64,000 nucleotides of DNA from Methanocaldococcus lauensis (lineage in GTDB: Archaea; AGJL01; Methanococci; Methanococcales; Methanocaldococcaceae), in contig LR792634.1 of NCBI GenBank assembly GCA_902827205.1, positions 806,001-870,000 of the forward strand, given 5' to 3'. This document shows, piece by piece, positions 34,633 through 50,408 of the stretch. The number at the start of each line of letters is the position of its first letter. Positions within the stretch are counted from its first letter, which is position 1. The translations under genes and the position numbers were made by a program. The notes below the pieces were generated by a model that saw nothing but the letters and a program-made list of their open reading frames with translations, had not been told where the DNA came from and did no database searches.

Positions 34633-36252
34633 ATGGCAGATCTTGATAGAAAACTAATTGAAATTTTAGATATTTTGTCTAAATCAAAAGAGCCTGTAGG
34701 AGCTAAAATTATAGCCAAAGAACTTAATAAAAGAGGATATAAAATAGGGGAGAGGGCTGTTAGGTATCATTTAAAATTATTAGATAGTATGAAATTAACA
34801 AAAAAAGTTGGCTATGCTGGTAGAGTTATAACAGAGAAAGGATTAGAAGAATTGGAAAAGGCAAATATACTTTATAGATTGGGTAGTATTTACTCAAATA
34901 TATTAGAAAAGATGATCTCTGCAAATTATAGATTTGGATATGTTGTAGTGAATAGATTCCATGTATATGCTGATTTTAATGATGTTTTGAATATAATAAA
35001 AAGTGTTTATGAATCTGGACTATCTGTTGGGGATAGAGTAGGTATTATGGATAGAGAGAAATATGCTGAAATTACTACTCTATGTTCTTTAAATTTTGAT
35101 AATATACTATTACAAAATGGAATATTTCCACTTCACGAGTGTGGTGGAATTGTTAAGTATGAGGATGGAAAGCCAGTAGAATTTAAAGAGGTTATAAAAT
35201 ATGTTTCCACATCAGTAGATCCTTTAAGTGTTTTTATTGAAACGAAAAAAACAGATGTTATGGGTATTATAGAAAATGGAGAAGGTTATCTACCAGCAAA
35301 TTTTAGAGTATTTGGAGTTGAATTCTTAGAGAGATTTAAAAGTATCTTAGAAAAGGATGAGTTAAAGTGTGTAATTAGTTATGGAACTGACAATGTTTTA
35401 GGATTAGATGTTGGAGATGATAAGGTTGGAGTTGCCTTAATTGGTGGTTTAACTCCAATAGCTCCTTTTGTTGAAAATAACTACTATGTAGAGATATATC
35501 CAATGTCGTCAACTGTTAGGTTAGAATCTCTCCACAAATTTAAGAAGATCCCAAGAGAGATAGTAAATAAAAAGTCTAATGTTAGAATAAAGACAGTAGT
35601 TTCTAAAATGTTCAATGCAATGGCTAAGGTTTCTTATGATGTAGATGAGAAAGATGGAGATGTTATAGTTAATACATCATATATTGATAAAAAGTATCTT
35701 GATGAAGCGTTAGATTTATTAAAGGAGGGTTATAAAAAGGGCTTGGGAATCTCTGACAGATTGGGAATAGTTGAAGAAAAAGATAAAGTAAAGATTCAAA
35801 CGATATGTGCAGTAACTTTAGATGGTATATTTTTAAGATATTCAATTCCTGTAATTCCAAGATATGGAGGAATTTTAGAGATTGTTGAAGATAAAAAGAG
35901 ATTTATTGATATAATTGGGTATGATGGTTCATCATTAGATCCACATGAAGTTTTCTTTAACAGAGTTGATTGTGAAACCACATTTTTAGCAGGTTTTAGA
36001 GAAGTTCATAGAGTAGCGAGAGATAAATTAGAGATTGTCTTAGATAAATTAAAATGGAATGGTATAGATACAATAGGAGATCCTAATAACGAACTCTATG
36101 GAATCAATGTAAATAAAGATATGTGTGGTATAGTAACAATTGGAGGAATAAATCCATTAGTTTTATTGAAAGAGAATGAAATACCTATGACTTTAAAAGC
36201 TATGGATGAAGTTGTTAGATATTCTCAACTCATAAGTTATAAGGATTTATAA
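34633..36252 (+). CDS. nrpR: Nitrogen regulation repressor NrpR
   Basis: A winged-helix domain (residues about 8-75, [42 protein letters not shown]) is followed by two copies of the NrpR (DUF128) domain. The first contains [34 protein letters not shown]; the second contains [36 protein letters not shown]. NrpR represses nitrogen assimilation genes by binding GGAA-N6-TTCC and is released by 2-oxoglutarate. At 539 aa it is the full two-domain form. It ends overlapping the convergent SelA-like gene by 16 bp. Confidence 0.93.
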   Translation: MADLDRKLIEILDILSKSKEPVGAKIIAKELNKRGYKIGERAVRYHLKLLDSMKLTKKVGYAGRVITEKGLEELEKANILYRLGSIYSNILEKMISANYRFGYVVVNRFHVYADFNDVLNIIKSVYESGLSVGDRVGIMDREKYAEITTLCSLNFDNILLQNGIFPLHECGGIVKYEDGKPVEFKEVIKYVSTSVDPLSVFIETKKTDVMGIIENGEGYLPANFRVFGVEFLERFKSILEKDELKCVISYGTDNVLGLDVGDDKVGVALIGGLTPIAPFVENNYYVEIYPMSSTVRLESLHKFKKIPREIVNKKSNVRIKTVVSKMFNAMAKVSYDVDEKDGDVIVNTSYIDKKYLDEALDLLKEGYKKGLGISDRLGIVEEKDKVKIQTICAVTLDGIFLRYSIPVIPRYGGILEIVEDKKRFIDIIGYDGSSLDPHEVFFNRVDCETTFLAGFREVHRVARDKLEIVLDKLKWNGIDTIGDPNNELYGINVNKDMCGIVTIGGINPLVLLKENEIPMTLKAMDEVVRYSQLISYKDL

Positions 36253-37370
36253 AAAGAAGATTTTATTGAATCCACTATTGCGTTTATTATATATTCGTCA
36301 CTGACTCTATCAGCATCTTTTGATGTTAAATCAATCCTTATACTCTTACTTGCTCCTGGCATTCCTGCTACGGTAATGGTTATAATTCTATACTTCTCCA
36401 ATAAGTTAAATCCAATTTCCACAAGTTTTTTAATATTTATATTATCATCTTTATGCACTCTTTTTATTACAAATCCTGTTGGAGTTTTTTCGCATATAAT
36501 TTCAATATTTTTGTTAATTTTTTTAAGTTCTTCATTTAATGCTAAAATTTTAGATAAATCAAATTTCTTACTTCTCTCAAATGCTTTTTTTAATCTTTCT
36601 AAATTAAAGCTTTTTAAAGCCCTATATATCCCTGCCATTAGTGGGGGTTGAGCTTCTAAGCCAAATTTTGTTCCTTCAATATATATCTTATCTACTAAAT
36701 CTTTTCTCCCTGCCAATAATCCTCCTCTTGGACCCTCCATAAGTTTATCCGTGCTTGTAACAACTAAATCTACACCCAATTTTAATGCAGGAGGTTGATT
36801 ATATAGTAATCTAACTCTTGCTCCTGAAGCATCATCAACAAACACTATTGCCCCTTTATCTTTAGAAATATTAACAACTTTTTTAAAATCTTCAATATTT
36901 ATAACTTTTAAATCCATAGTAGAGCCAGTAATAACAACTAAGCAATCTTTGTCTATTTTATTTATAATATCATCAACATTAGATGATTCACAATACTCAG
37001 CATTAATAATCTTACAGCTTCTTTCTATTGAGGGATGTCCGGGAAGTTCTGGCAGATAATGAACAACTTTTTTAGGCTTTAATGCTAATATTGTTGCTAA
37101 AATTGCAGAAGATGTTCTATTAAAAGCAACACATTTATCCTCTTTTTTATCTCCACCTAAGTGTTGTAATCCATATTTATTAACTTTTTCAGAGAAATAA
37201 GAAGAACCAATATAAGTATTTAACAAGTTTATATCTTCTTTCTCTATTAAAAAACCACCAGACAACCCACTTAAATCATATAACGCCTCCCTACCTTCCT
37301 TTTTTAAGATATCTAAAATAATTTTTCTTGCTTTTTCTATTCTTGAAAGTTCTTCAAAATCTGTAAGCAT
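36237..37370 (-). CDS. SelA-like PLP-dependent protein (MJ0158-type)
   Basis: This is a fold-type I aminotransferase. The PLP lysine lies in [28 protein letters not shown], and [11 protein letters not shown] supplies the cofactor-binding Asp. It belongs to the group annotated as archaeal SelA, but M. jannaschii MJ0158 was reported not to make selenocysteine. Archaea use PSTK and SepSecS instead. Its true substrate is therefore unknown. It lies upstream of a DUF2098-like gene and is convergent with nrpR. Confidence 0.8.
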   Translation of the reverse strand: MLTDFEELSRIEKARKIILDILKKEGREALYDLSGLSGGFLIEKEDINLLNTYIGSSYFSEKVNKYGLQHLGGDKKEDKCVAFNRTSSAILATILALKPKKVVHYLPELPGHPSIERSCKIINAEYCESSNVDDIINKIDKDCLVVITGSTMDLKVINIEDFKKVVNISKDKGAIVFVDDASGARVRLLYNQPPALKLGVDLVVTSTDKLMEGPRGGLLAGRKDLVDKIYIEGTKFGLEAQPPLMAGIYRALKSFNLERLKKAFERSKKFDLSKILALNEELKKINKNIEIICEKTPTGFVIKRVHKDDNINIKKLVEIGFNLLEKYRIITITVAGMPGASKSIRIDLTSKDADRVSDEYIINAIVDSIKSSFYKSL

Positions 37371-37413
37371 TTTAACTCACCATAAAAAATAATAAAAAGT
37401 CAGTTTTATGTTT

Positions 37414-37719
37414 TTATCCTGCACCACATGCATCTCCAAAATCCATATCACTTAATTTTTCAGTTTCTAATTCTTCTTTTTCAATTTCTTTCACAACATC
37501 TTCAATATCTTCTTTTCTTTCAGTAATTTTATATTTTTCAATAACTCTTAATAAATGAGGTCTATACATTAAGTTATTATCTAACAAAACCCAAATATTT
37601 CCTTCTTTATCTTTTCTTATATCTACAACTCTTCCTTTAGTTCCTGTATTTACATATACGACATAATCTCCAACCTTAATATTTATATTATCTTTACTAA
37701 TTGCCTCAATTTCTGACAT
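37414..37719 (-). CDS. DUF2098-like small protein, 101 aa
   Basis: The start at ATG 37719 (MSEIEAISKDNINIK) follows TTGGTGGTGAT. The core, GDYVVYVNTGTKGRVVDIRKDKEGNIWVLLDNNLMYRPHLLRVIE, is an SH3/Tudor-like beta-barrel reminiscent of DUF2098. The tail is acidic and ends in DFGDACGAG. It is probably cotranscribed with the SelA-like gene 43 nt downstream. Function is unknown. Confidence 0.6.
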   Translation of the reverse strand: MSEIEAISKDNINIKVGDYVVYVNTGTKGRVVDIRKDKEGNIWVLLDNNLMYRPHLLRVIEKYKITERKEDIEDVVKEIEKEELETEKLSDMDFGDACGAG

Positions 37720-37801
37720 ATTTATCACCACCAATTTTGTTATTGTATATTTAGTTATCTATAATATAGTCTTTTTCCCTAATTGTTTTGAACCTAAAAA
37801 C

Positions 37802-37831
37802 GATACATATGACGATGTTATGGTATTAGGT
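37802..37831 (+). promoter_or_regulatory. Candidate rRNA operon promoter
   Basis: ATACATAT (37803-37810) with an A-rich BRE-like CTAAAAACG before it lies about 21 nt from TGCGA (37831). That spacing fits the TATA plus TGC start pattern of methanococcal stable-RNA genes. Another A/T-rich candidate is CTATAATATAG at 37759-37769. Confidence 0.4.
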
Positions 37832-37871
37832 GCGATAGGAGATGCGTCCCCGATCTGGGAGGGTCGGGGCT

Positions 37872-39499
<1,628 letters not shown>

Positions 39500-39511
39500 A
39501 TAAGAATAAGT

Positions 39512-39584
39512 GGGCCCGTAGCTCAGCTGGGAGAGCGCCGGCCTTGCAAGCCGGAGGCCGTGGGTTCAAATCCCACCGGGTCCA
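39512..39584 (+). tRNA. tRNA-Ala(TGC)
   Basis: The acceptor stem GGGCCCG pairs with CGGGTCC (one G-U), the D arm reads GCTCAGCTGGGAGAGC, and the anticodon loop is CTTGCAA (anticodon TGC). The T arm is GTGGG-TTCAAAT-CCCAC and the discriminator is A. No CCA is encoded. It sits in the 16S-23S spacer, the usual place for tRNA-Ala in archaea. Confidence 0.97.
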
Positions 39585-39650
39585 CTTTTTTTATGTGCAG
39601 CCTGCAACCTTAAAAGGTTGTAGGTGAAGGGCCCGAAAAACATGAGGGCC

Positions 39651-42727
<3,077 letters not shown>

Positions 42728-42758
42728 GGCCTAAAAAAAGGCACTATTTATTGAGGGA

Positions 42759-42875
42759 GGTACGGCGGTCATAGCGGGGGGGATACACCCGAACCCATAC
42801 CGAACTCGGAAGTTAAGCCCCCCAGCGATGTCCCGAGTACTGCCATCTGGCGGGAAAGGGGCGACGCCGCCGGCC
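42759..42875 (+). rRNA. rrf: 5S ribosomal RNA
   Basis: Conserved CCCGAACCCATACCGAACTCGGAAGTTAAG and the terminal helix GGCGG/CCGCC identify it. It lies 32 nt after the 23S processing stem and is followed by T-rich DNA. The exact 5' and 3' ends are estimated. Confidence 0.93.
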
Positions 42876-42900
42876 TCTTTTTATTATACTACCTTTTATT
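42876..42900 (+). terminator. T-rich terminator of the rRNA operon
   Basis: CTCTTTTTATTATACTACCTTTTA directly follows 5S. Oligo-T tracts are the usual archaeal termination signal. The convergent cdhC gene ends at 42954. Confidence 0.5.
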
Positions 42901-42953
42901 GGTTAATTTGAATTAATAAATATAAAAATTAAAAATAAAAAGAAAAAGAGTGT

Positions 42954-44369
42954 TTATTTATTTTTTTTGTTTTCAAGATTTTCTTTAGTAATAACAATTT
43001 TCTCTGCCTTAATCACAGCATTATATAACACTATCTTAATTCCTGGTGGAAGTCCTGCAAAAGTTCCTGGCAAAGTCATTGTTGGAATTTCTATACCCTC
43101 AACATCTCTATGCTCTTCTTCAATTTCTGTAGATTCAACAGCTTCTTTTTCTTCTATAGTTTCACTTCCAACGTCTATTCTTTTTATGCATGGATGACCT
43201 TTCTCTTTTAGGAAATTAATCAACTCATCAGTATTAGAGATGTCCTCTTCTGTGGCTATTTTATCATACAAATCTTTTGGTATAGCATCTTTTACTCTTT
43301 CCTTTAACTCTTTTGGTAACCACACTATTCTCTCCCACCCTCCATCTCCTTGCAAAAACTTTGGAGACATCATGTAGGCAATAGAAACCCCTAAAAATCC
43401 AGGAACCTGTTTACCTCCACTACATTGCCCTGCAAGAGATGAGAATGGAATTCCCACTGGGGTTTCTCCTTTGAATCCCCTATGGACTACTCCAAATCCA
43501 TCAACTTCTGGAATGTAGAATACAACAGCTTCAAAACAACCACAGGATGTGCAAGGATTGACTAAGGCACTATGTAGTGATACTTCCTCAATAGCTCCTT
43601 GTGATTTCTCCTTAACAACTTCATTAACTCCTGAATAAATCCCCAATTTCTCATCTATTAACTCTCCCTTAGGAACTTCAAATATTGGTCCGTTAGGATC
43701 TATCTTCGCCGCTGCCCTTGCGTCTAAATAATTAATTCCTCCACATAAAGCAGGCCTATCAGGGGTTATAATACAAACATGAGTTGGAGCGAAACTCTGA
43801 CACATTACACAGCCATAAAATACATCTACATCCTCATCCCTTATAGATTTTGTTTTCTCATCTCTTTTTTTATAAATTTCTCTGGCTTTTTCTAACTCCT
43901 CCTTAACTTTCTCGGCATCAGTTATTAATATTACATCACATTTTTCTATAAATGGAAACTCTGCCTTAAACAATCTTTGAATGACATTTCCAATGTGCTT
44001 TAATCTCAACCCTTTATTAAATGAATTTTTATTTATTCTAATCCAAATTTGATCTCTTTGATTTAAGTGCATAACTCCCTCTATGTAGTTTATAAATTCA
44101 TGAACCCTCCTTTCTAAAACCCCCTCTAAATCCTCTTCTAAATTACTTCCACTAACTTTAACAATTATTGCAAATGGATATCTTCCTTTCTCTTCCATCT
44201 CATCCAAATCTTTTCCTATAACATCTACTTTATCTTCTGCATTTTCTACAACTTTAACCAATTCAAAACCATAACTCTTAGGCCCTGCTAACTCAACATA
44301 CATATCTGGGCCTCTAACTCTTTCCCCTTCATTCATCGGTCCTACAGATACTGGAATATCATCAAACAT
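42954..44369 (-). CDS. cdhC: Acetyl-CoA decarbonylase/synthase complex, beta subunit
   Basis: CdhC carries the A cluster where CO, methyl and CoA become acetyl-CoA, needed for autotrophic carbon fixation. The start is ATG 44369 (MFDDIPVSVGP) after GGTGAAA. A-cluster cysteine segments are visible: YGCVMCQSFAPTHVCIITPDRPALCGG and VNPCTSCGCFEAVVFY. The 471-aa length matches the short archaeal form lacking the N-terminal CODH-binding domain of the bacterial enzyme. The tail after IEIPTMTLPGTFAGLPPGIKI is charged. It is the last gene of the operon. Confidence 0.95.
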   Translation of the reverse strand: MFDDIPVSVGPMNEGERVRGPDMYVELAGPKSYGFELVKVVENAEDKVDVIGKDLDEMEEKGRYPFAIIVKVSGSNLEEDLEGVLERRVHEFINYIEGVMHLNQRDQIWIRINKNSFNKGLRLKHIGNVIQRLFKAEFPFIEKCDVILITDAEKVKEELEKAREIYKKRDEKTKSIRDEDVDVFYGCVMCQSFAPTHVCIITPDRPALCGGINYLDARAAAKIDPNGPIFEVPKGELIDEKLGIYSGVNEVVKEKSQGAIEEVSLHSALVNPCTSCGCFEAVVFYIPEVDGFGVVHRGFKGETPVGIPFSSLAGQCSGGKQVPGFLGVSIAYMMSPKFLQGDGGWERIVWLPKELKERVKDAIPKDLYDKIATEEDISNTDELINFLKEKGHPCIKRIDVGSETIEEKEAVESTEIEEEHRDVEGIEIPTMTLPGTFAGLPPGIKIVLYNAVIKAEKIVITKENLENKKNK

Positions 44370-44389
44370 AATTTCACCCATTTTATTTT

Positions 44390-44845
44390 TTAAATCTCAT
44401 TTTCTTCTTTTTTTCTTAAAACTTCAAATATTTTTTTTCTTTTTTCATCTTTTAACATGTCAAGTGTTTCGTCTGATACTAACATTAAAGCGTTATCTTT
44501 ACAAACCTCTATACAGGCAGGAGTTATCCTATCAACATCTAAACAAAGTGTGCATTTGTGAGCCACCTTATTTTTTATAAATATTGCTCCAATAGGACAT
44601 GCAATTGCACACATTCCACAGGCTATACATTTTTCTTTATTTACTATTGGAATATTTTCTTTAAGATAAATAGCATCTACTGGACAAATTTCCATACATG
44701 GAGCTTTTTCGCACTGCATACAGAATAAAGGGACTCCATTAACCTTTCTTATCCTACTTTCTCCATGAATTTCTTTACATTTATTAATACAATCATAACA
44801 TTTTGTGCATTTTTCAGGATTTAAAACAATTATTTTGGGATTCAT
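44390..44845 (-). CDS. Ferredoxin-type iron-sulfur protein of the ACDS operon, 151 aa
   Basis: Four cysteine clusters can be read: CTKCYDCINKC, CMQCEKAPCMEICPV, CIACGMCAIACPI and CTLCLDVDRITPACIEVC. The spacing resembles HycB/CooF-type electron-transfer subunits with up to four [4Fe-4S] clusters. Located between cdhB and cdhC with 1-20 nt gaps, it is the likely electron carrier or assembly partner for CO dehydrogenase. In M. jannaschii the same position holds a ferredoxin. Confidence 0.88.
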   Translation of the reverse strand: MNPKIIVLNPEKCTKCYDCINKCKEIHGESRIRKVNGVPLFCMQCEKAPCMEICPVDAIYLKENIPIVNKEKCIACGMCAIACPIGAIFIKNKVAHKCTLCLDVDRITPACIEVCKDNALMLVSDETLDMLKDEKRKKIFEVLRKKEENEI

Positions 44846-44846
44846 C

Positions 44847-45287
44847 TTATCCCTCTAACAGTTTTTTCAAATAATCTATATATTCATCATTACTAAGATT
44901 TGGAAAGGAATACAAAGTATTTGGTTGATAATATTTGTCTATGGAAACTGTTACTACATTTGAAAACTGTTTTAAGTGTGTAACTGCTTGAGCCAAATAG
45001 TAGTAAGTTATCCCAGTAAATAATGCCAAGTCATAATTGCTATTTGCTAAAAATTTCATTATAGCCATTAAATTCATCTCTTCAGGAGTTTTAATTACTT
45101 TTAAATTATATTTCTCAATAAATTTATCAATAAGTTCCATCTCATCTTTGTTGAGATTTTCTCCTAAGATTAGAATAGGTTGCTTAGCCCTCTTAATCAT
45201 CATTTTTACAAGAGTTGGAGTAGTTATCTCAGCATGAGCCACATTACTTCCAGCAGTTGGAATGTAAGGAACAAACCTTTCATCCAT
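44847..45287 (-). CDS. cdhB: Acetyl-CoA decarbonylase/synthase complex, epsilon subunit
   Basis: This 146-aa protein matches CdhB: TTPTLVKMMIKRAKQPILILGENLNKDEMELIDKFIEKYNL, LALFTGITYYYLAQAVTHLKQFS and VVTVSIDKYYQPNTLYSFPNL. It binds the alpha subunit to form the CO dehydrogenase component. It is followed by the ferredoxin after 1 nt, so translation is coupled. Confidence 0.92.
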   Translation of the reverse strand: MDERFVPYIPTAGSNVAHAEITTPTLVKMMIKRAKQPILILGENLNKDEMELIDKFIEKYNLKVIKTPEEMNLMAIMKFLANSNYDLALFTGITYYYLAQAVTHLKQFSNVVTVSIDKYYQPNTLYSFPNLSNDEYIDYLKKLLEG

Positions 45288-45347
45288 TATCTCACCAATA
45301 GAAAAAATTTATTTTTATTATATTTTTATTAAAAATTATTAAAAAAT

Positions 45348-47663
45348 TTAAAGTATCGTTGGGTTTTTAGGATATTTCTCAAATGGTTTCCATCCTTTTT
45401 CTTCTAAATAATTCATTATTTTGTCTTTCATCATAAATGGAATGTCTTTTTCAGTTCTGACAAATTTCTCTAAGTCAGGAGGCATTCTTCCAAAGTATTT
45501 CTCGTAGAGATCTACATAATGATAAATCTTATTAGCCCTACCTTTTGGAGTATCATTAGGTCTCATACACAACTTTGGAATCATACAGATACATTCTTTG
45601 TAATTTTCAGCAGTTACAATTAAATGCTCTGGAACTGGATCTATTTCCATGATTTCTCCAGTGTTTTTATCTTTAACTTTAAACTTCTCTCCATTACTTA
45701 AATATAGCCTTCTATATTTAGCCCCATGTGGTCCTACAATTACAGGAATTCCCCATCTATTAACTCCAGTAGCTATTGCCGCAGCCTTTTGACTCATAGC
45801 CCCCCATGCAACTCCAACAGCTCCAACCTTGTTTAATATATAGTCGGCAACCTCAGCATAGTTTCCTCTTAATGGAACCTTAGCAAAGATGTTGGCTATT
45901 TTTATAGCCGCTCCAGTAATGTGACAGTTTGATAGACAGGAACCACAATTTACTAATCCCCCAGCCCTAAACTCTCCTGGATATTTTTCATATAATGTCT
46001 TTCCATCCTTATCTTTCCACATTCCTATAGCCATTGCCGCACATCCTGTTGCTACGACAATATATTTTCTCTCCAAGAATTCCTTAGCCATTAAAGCAAC
46101 TTCCTCCTCTCCATTTGGATGATTTGAACAGCCAACAAATGCTACAACTCCAGGAATATCTCCAAATACAATTGGAGCTCCAACACTTCTAATTTCTACA
46201 TCTTTAATTGGTCCTCTACCCGCTCTCGTTTTGAATTTTAAATCTTTGTAATAAGCCTCTCCAACCTTTGTAGTCATACTAACTATTGGTAAGTTTCTTG
46301 GACAGATTGTTTCACATCTACCACAACCATAACATTTTTTATATAAATCAATAAATCCTTCAAAATTCCCTTGTTTTGCTAAAATCATAGATTCTTTAAC
46401 TTTAAATGCATTAGGACAGTTTCTATTACACCAACCACACTCAGTGCATTGTTTTGCCAAATCTATAACTTCATTTAGGTCTGGCAATGATTTCTTATCT
46501 TTTCTTTCTTTAGCGACTATTTTAGCCACTTCAACAGCAACTTTACCAACTTTTTCTTCATCCAATATTAAACCAGCTCTATTTCTTAACAAATAACTAA
46601 TAATTTCGTCTTCACTTAAATGAGATATATCCTCTAAACCTAAGCACATTTTTTCGTTTGTTGCTATTAGCACTGCCCCAGTTTTTAAAACCTCCTCTAA
46701 TATATCTGTTCTAATACACTGTTCATCTATTACAATAACATCTGCAACTCCACATCTTACAAACATTAATTGCCTTGATAATGGCCCTACAATCTTTGGC
46801 TTGTTAGAAACTCTTGTTATATCTATGGCTGTACAGCAAATTCCACAAACTTCTATTTCGTCCTCTAAATTATTCTCTTCTAAATATTCTAATATGTAAC
46901 TTCCAGGGACTACATTATGTCCAATACATAAAATCACTGGCTTACTTTTATCAATACATCCAAAACCTAACTCAACTAAAGGAGCATCTCCATCTCCTTT
47001 TGGCATGTTATATGCTACTATTTGAGCAATATCTCCTGCCTCTCTTGCTAAGTCATCGATCATTCCTGCATGTAACGCTTTACTTTCAAAATCTAAATAA
47101 TCTCCTTCCTGTCCAGTATGTGCCGCTGATAAGAGGTGAGTTATTTGCTCTTCACAATAATCTAAAATTTTTTCTAAATCTCCTAAGGTCTTTGGTTTGA
47201 TTCCAGTAACTGTTCTTGCTATTGGGGCCTCAACTTCTATTTCATTACCTAAGTTTATTGGATAATCTCTTCCTAATGTTTCAATTAGATGATGAACTAA
47301 ATGCCTACTATGTCCTGTATGACACGCTGCTCCAATACAACAAGCTATTAAAACAATCCTTCCCTGTTGAGCCTTTATATTTAAACCACAAGCTCCCTTT
47401 TTTCCTTTACTTAAATCACACTTTCCAAAGGTACAGAGACAACATAAGTCACAAATTGGCATATAAAATGGAGGATATCTCTCCAATAATTTAAAATCCC
47501 AATGTCTTAATGTAGGAATTTTTGGCATTGGTGTAGGTCCCATTGGCTCCCAATCATCATCTTCCTCAATATTTTCCCCAAATTTTATAGTTCCAGAGAT
47601 TTTAACATTTTTTAACTTTAATAATTGGGATGTCATTGATTTTATATCCCCTTCAAATCTCAC
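45348..47663 (-). CDS. cdhA: Acetyl-CoA decarbonylase/synthase complex, alpha subunit (CO dehydrogenase)
   Basis: The start is placed at GTG 47663 because GGTGAT lies 3-4 nt before it; the longest ORF would begin at 47696 without a good site. The protein has [22 protein letters not shown] (B/D-cluster region, residues about 70-92) and two ferredoxin motifs, [15 protein letters not shown] and [17 protein letters not shown]-cluster segments include [10 protein letters not shown]-type, VATGCAAMA and [15 protein letters not shown]. The 771-aa length fits. It heads the operon cdhA-cdhB-ferredoxin-cdhC; gamma and delta subunits are elsewhere. Confidence 0.94.
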   Translation of the reverse strand: MRFEGDIKSMTSQLLKLKNVKISGTIKFGENIEEDDDWEPMGPTPMPKIPTLRHWDFKLLERYPPFYMPICDLCCLCTFGKCDLSKGKKGACGLNIKAQQGRIVLIACCIGAACHTGHSRHLVHHLIETLGRDYPINLGNEIEVEAPIARTVTGIKPKTLGDLEKILDYCEEQITHLLSAAHTGQEGDYLDFESKALHAGMIDDLAREAGDIAQIVAYNMPKGDGDAPLVELGFGCIDKSKPVILCIGHNVVPGSYILEYLEENNLEDEIEVCGICCTAIDITRVSNKPKIVGPLSRQLMFVRCGVADVIVIDEQCIRTDILEEVLKTGAVLIATNEKMCLGLEDISHLSEDEIISYLLRNRAGLILDEEKVGKVAVEVAKIVAKERKDKKSLPDLNEVIDLAKQCTECGWCNRNCPNAFKVKESMILAKQGNFEGFIDLYKKCYGCGRCETICPRNLPIVSMTTKVGEAYYKDLKFKTRAGRGPIKDVEIRSVGAPIVFGDIPGVVAFVGCSNHPNGEEEVALMAKEFLERKYIVVATGCAAMAIGMWKDKDGKTLYEKYPGEFRAGGLVNCGSCLSNCHITGAAIKIANIFAKVPLRGNYAEVADYILNKVGAVGVAWGAMSQKAAAIATGVNRWGIPVIVGPHGAKYRRLYLSNGEKFKVKDKNTGEIMEIDPVPEHLIVTAENYKECICMIPKLCMRPNDTPKGRANKIYHYVDLYEKYFGRMPPDLEKFVRTEKDIPFMMKDKIMNYLEEKGWKPFEKYPKNPTIL

Positions 47664-47740
47664 AATATCACCATAACCCATACTCAAATTTATCATTATT
47701 AATCATTAACAATTTTGTTGGTATTTAATTTTATACGTTT

Positions 47741-47750
47741 CATATAAATA
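47741..47750 (-). promoter_or_regulatory. Candidate TATA box for the cdh operon
   Basis: On the minus strand TATTTATATG forms a TATA-like element about 80 nt before the proposed cdhA GTG. AAGG precedes it. No other good TATA box is seen in the spacer near the gene. Confidence 0.4.
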
Positions 47751-47900
47751 CCTTATTATGAAAAATTTTTATAAAGTATTACTCAACTGTTTTTTGAAAA
47801 ATTAAATAAATTAATTACGCATATTCGCAATTTAAATAATAAAATTTTACAAATTTTGTAATTATTAATTTATATATTTAAGTATATGATTAAAAATAAT

Positions 47901-48320
47901 TTAAAAAATAATTCTTAGAGACTGTTGTAGGGTTCGAAACATTTTCTTAATTTCTGTAACACTCCACAATATGCCATATTGGACTTGGATGTCATCAACT
48001 CTATATCTTTCTGGATTCATTGAGAGTATATCGTTGATCTCCGCCCATGTCGAGGTTTTTATTATCTTCCCACGGGTTAAATTAGATAATAACTATTAGG
48101 GACTCCATTTTTCTCCCACATCTGGGCATATAATTTTTATTTTTTATACATACTTATATCTAAATCTTTCGATAATGAAAATCTATTAATGTCTATATTT
48201 AGTTTCATCGATTGCATTTAGGTTTTTGTATTTCTTTCGAACTCGTTTAATATATCTTAATAGAAGTAATACATTGTAACCGATTTATAGCTTATATCCT
48301 CAAACAGCTTCTTTACTTAA
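47901..48320 (-). pseudogene. Decayed coding DNA, possibly a transposase remnant
   Basis: This part of a 683-bp gene-free region still reads as protein pieces on the minus strand, broken by frameshifts and stops. Near 48200-48235 one frame gives RKKYKNLNAIDETKY, which resembles the first-Asp motif of archaeal IS6-like DDE transposases. Near 47901-48080 another frame gives TWAEINDILSMNPERYRVDDIQ and then ILWSVTEIKKMF, ending at TAA. The rest of the region (47697-47900) is A/T-rich with the cdh promoter. The family assignment is tentative. Confidence 0.4.
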
Positions 48321-48346
48321 TTATTTAATACCCAACTAAAAAATAT

Positions 48347-50320
48347 TTATTTTGATAATAGTTCAACAACTCTCTTTTCAATCTCATCAACTGGCTTATT
48401 TAATATGTTTGCCAATGCCTCTGCAAATATTCTTGCATACTTCATAACATACTTTCTCTTTTTCTCTTCTTCAGCCTCTCTTCTAATTCTTGATAAATAT
48501 TTCTCTAATTCTCTACCACAAATCATCAATGCATGTCTAATTTCATTATAAATCTCTTCATTTTCATTTTCACTACAAGCAACTGCCTGCTTTCCTGCAG
48601 ATGTGTAAGGGATAAATGTAGATATTAAATTAACAAACACTGTTATTGGAGCATCTTCTCCCCTTAAACCATATCTTCTCCAATTTATGCTTTTTACTGC
48701 CTTAGTTAAACCGCATGCAGAAGCATCATACAGCAAAGGAACATGATTGGCAAACCTCATAATTTCCATTCTTCTACCTTCATCACTCTGCCTTCCTGCA
48801 TTACCTCCATAAGCTATTGCTACTTCAACAGCAAAGGGTATTCCTCCTCTATATGTTTTTGGATTTCTTGTAATTGCCTTAACGAAATCTGGATTTAAAA
48901 ATTCTTTTAATGACTTTTCAATATTTTCAGCCCCTATTGGTCTTAATCCAGTTGTAGGAGGAGCTATAAACTCCATACTTTGTAGGCAATCGACAATCAT
49001 CTCCGCTTCATCCCAAGTCAATTCCTTAGGATTTTTATTTAGAATATTTTTAACATCCTTTTCTAATTTTTTTAACTCTTCATCAGAAATTAATCCTTTC
49101 TTTTTTATAGTAGCAATAAACTCCTCTGGTGGCTTTACAATATTTTTAATTTTTTTATTTAATTCTTCAACTACTGAGGTAGATAAATAATTCTTTTCAG
49201 CCCATTCCATGAAGTTTTCTGGTATCTTTTTAAAGTGATTTTTTATTTTATTAAGTTCCTCTTTATTTAACTTACTGAACAGATATTCCATAGTTATATA
49301 CTTTAAAGCATATCTCTTCAACTCATCCAAACTTTCTGGAAGATTTGCAATTAACATCTTTACAGTATCTATTTCTTCATTACTTAAATAATCTTTAAAT
49401 TTGGTTAAATATTTATCAATATCTATATTTAAATAGCATTGTATAATCATACTCCAAAATACACTATCTTTAAATTTCTTTAATATTAAATCTCTCAATA
49501 AATATTTTTCAAGTTCTTTAATTCTTTTTGTTGTAACTCTTGAAAGTTCAGAAACGAGCATTGAAGAAACTTTTTTTGATTTTGTTTTTCTTGCAATATA
49601 GAGTAGTTCATCAGTAGTTAATCCATAAGGGTGGGGTTTCATCTCTTCTGGTTTTTTTGGTAGTTCTTTAACAACTCTATCAAATACAACTTCTCCATAA
49701 GGATCTTTTAATATAATCTTAGCGTGAGGCGTTGCTAAACTAATCCTTCTCAAATACTCAAATGGACCAAATTCTCCTCTATTATAACTAACTTCTTTAA
49801 ACTCTCCTTCTACTCTTGTTCCTCTCAACTTTCCTTTTCTAACTTTTTTTGATACAATTTCTCCTTCATTTTTTTCAACATTCATTTTTACTAAAACCTC
49901 ATAAATTTTACCATCTCCAGTAGATGTTATAATTTTTAAAGGCTTTCCAGTAGTTATTTGTGAAAATAATAAAACACCTGCTGCTCCAATTCCTTGTTGT
50001 CCTCTTGATTGAATAAATCTATGCATTTTAGAACCAGCCAACATTTTCCCAAATACCTTTGGAATAAACTCTAAGGGAATTCCTGGTCCATTATCTTCAA
50101 CCGCCACTTTGTAATGATCAGCCCCTAACTTCTCAATCTCAACTTTTATATCTGGTAAAATTCCTGCCTCTTCACAAGCATCTAAACTGTTAGTAACTAG
50201 CTCATGAACTACAGTAGTTAAACTTCTAACTTTTCCACTATATCCCAGCATGTGCTTATTTTTTCTAAAAAATTCAGCAACAGAATGCTCTTTAAATTCT
50301 TTAAATAAATCTTTGCTCAT
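48347..50320 (-). CDS. top6B: Type II DNA topoisomerase VI, subunit B
   Basis: The GHKL ATPase domain shows [15 protein letters not shown] (N box), VEDNGPGIP and the ATP-lid motif [17 protein letters not shown]. The transducer domain, with a [14 protein letters not shown] segment and the switch lysine region, follows. The N-terminus has [15 protein letters not shown] (strap). The 657-aa length is standard. The start is ATG 50320 with GGTGAG upstream. Top6A is not next to it, unlike many archaea where the two genes are adjacent. Confidence 0.95.
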   Translation of the reverse strand: MSKDLFKEFKEHSVAEFFRKNKHMLGYSGKVRSLTTVVHELVTNSLDACEEAGILPDIKVEIEKLGADHYKVAVEDNGPGIPLEFIPKVFGKMLAGSKMHRFIQSRGQQGIGAAGVLLFSQITTGKPLKIITSTGDGKIYEVLVKMNVEKNEGEIVSKKVRKGKLRGTRVEGEFKEVSYNRGEFGPFEYLRRISLATPHAKIILKDPYGEVVFDRVVKELPKKPEEMKPHPYGLTTDELLYIARKTKSKKVSSMLVSELSRVTTKRIKELEKYLLRDLILKKFKDSVFWSMIIQCYLNIDIDKYLTKFKDYLSNEEIDTVKMLIANLPESLDELKRYALKYITMEYLFSKLNKEELNKIKNHFKKIPENFMEWAEKNYLSTSVVEELNKKIKNIVKPPEEFIATIKKKGLISDEELKKLEKDVKNILNKNPKELTWDEAEMIVDCLQSMEFIAPPTTGLRPIGAENIEKSLKEFLNPDFVKAITRNPKTYRGGIPFAVEVAIAYGGNAGRQSDEGRRMEIMRFANHVPLLYDASACGLTKAVKSINWRRYGLRGEDAPITVFVNLISTFIPYTSAGKQAVACSENENEEIYNEIRHALMICGRELEKYLSRIRREAEEEKKRKYVMKYARIFAEALANILNKPVDEIEKRVVELLSK

Positions 50321-50408
50321 ACATCTCACCACGATACTCTTTCATACTCATAAATAGAAATTTCAAAAATAGATACATTTAATTAAAAAAAGTAAAAGTT
50401 AGTAATAC

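Noticed and set aside
47930-47945. GGGTTCGAAAC resembling a tRNA T loop
   Set aside because: No matching acceptor, D or anticodon arms can be found around it; it falls inside the decayed coding region.
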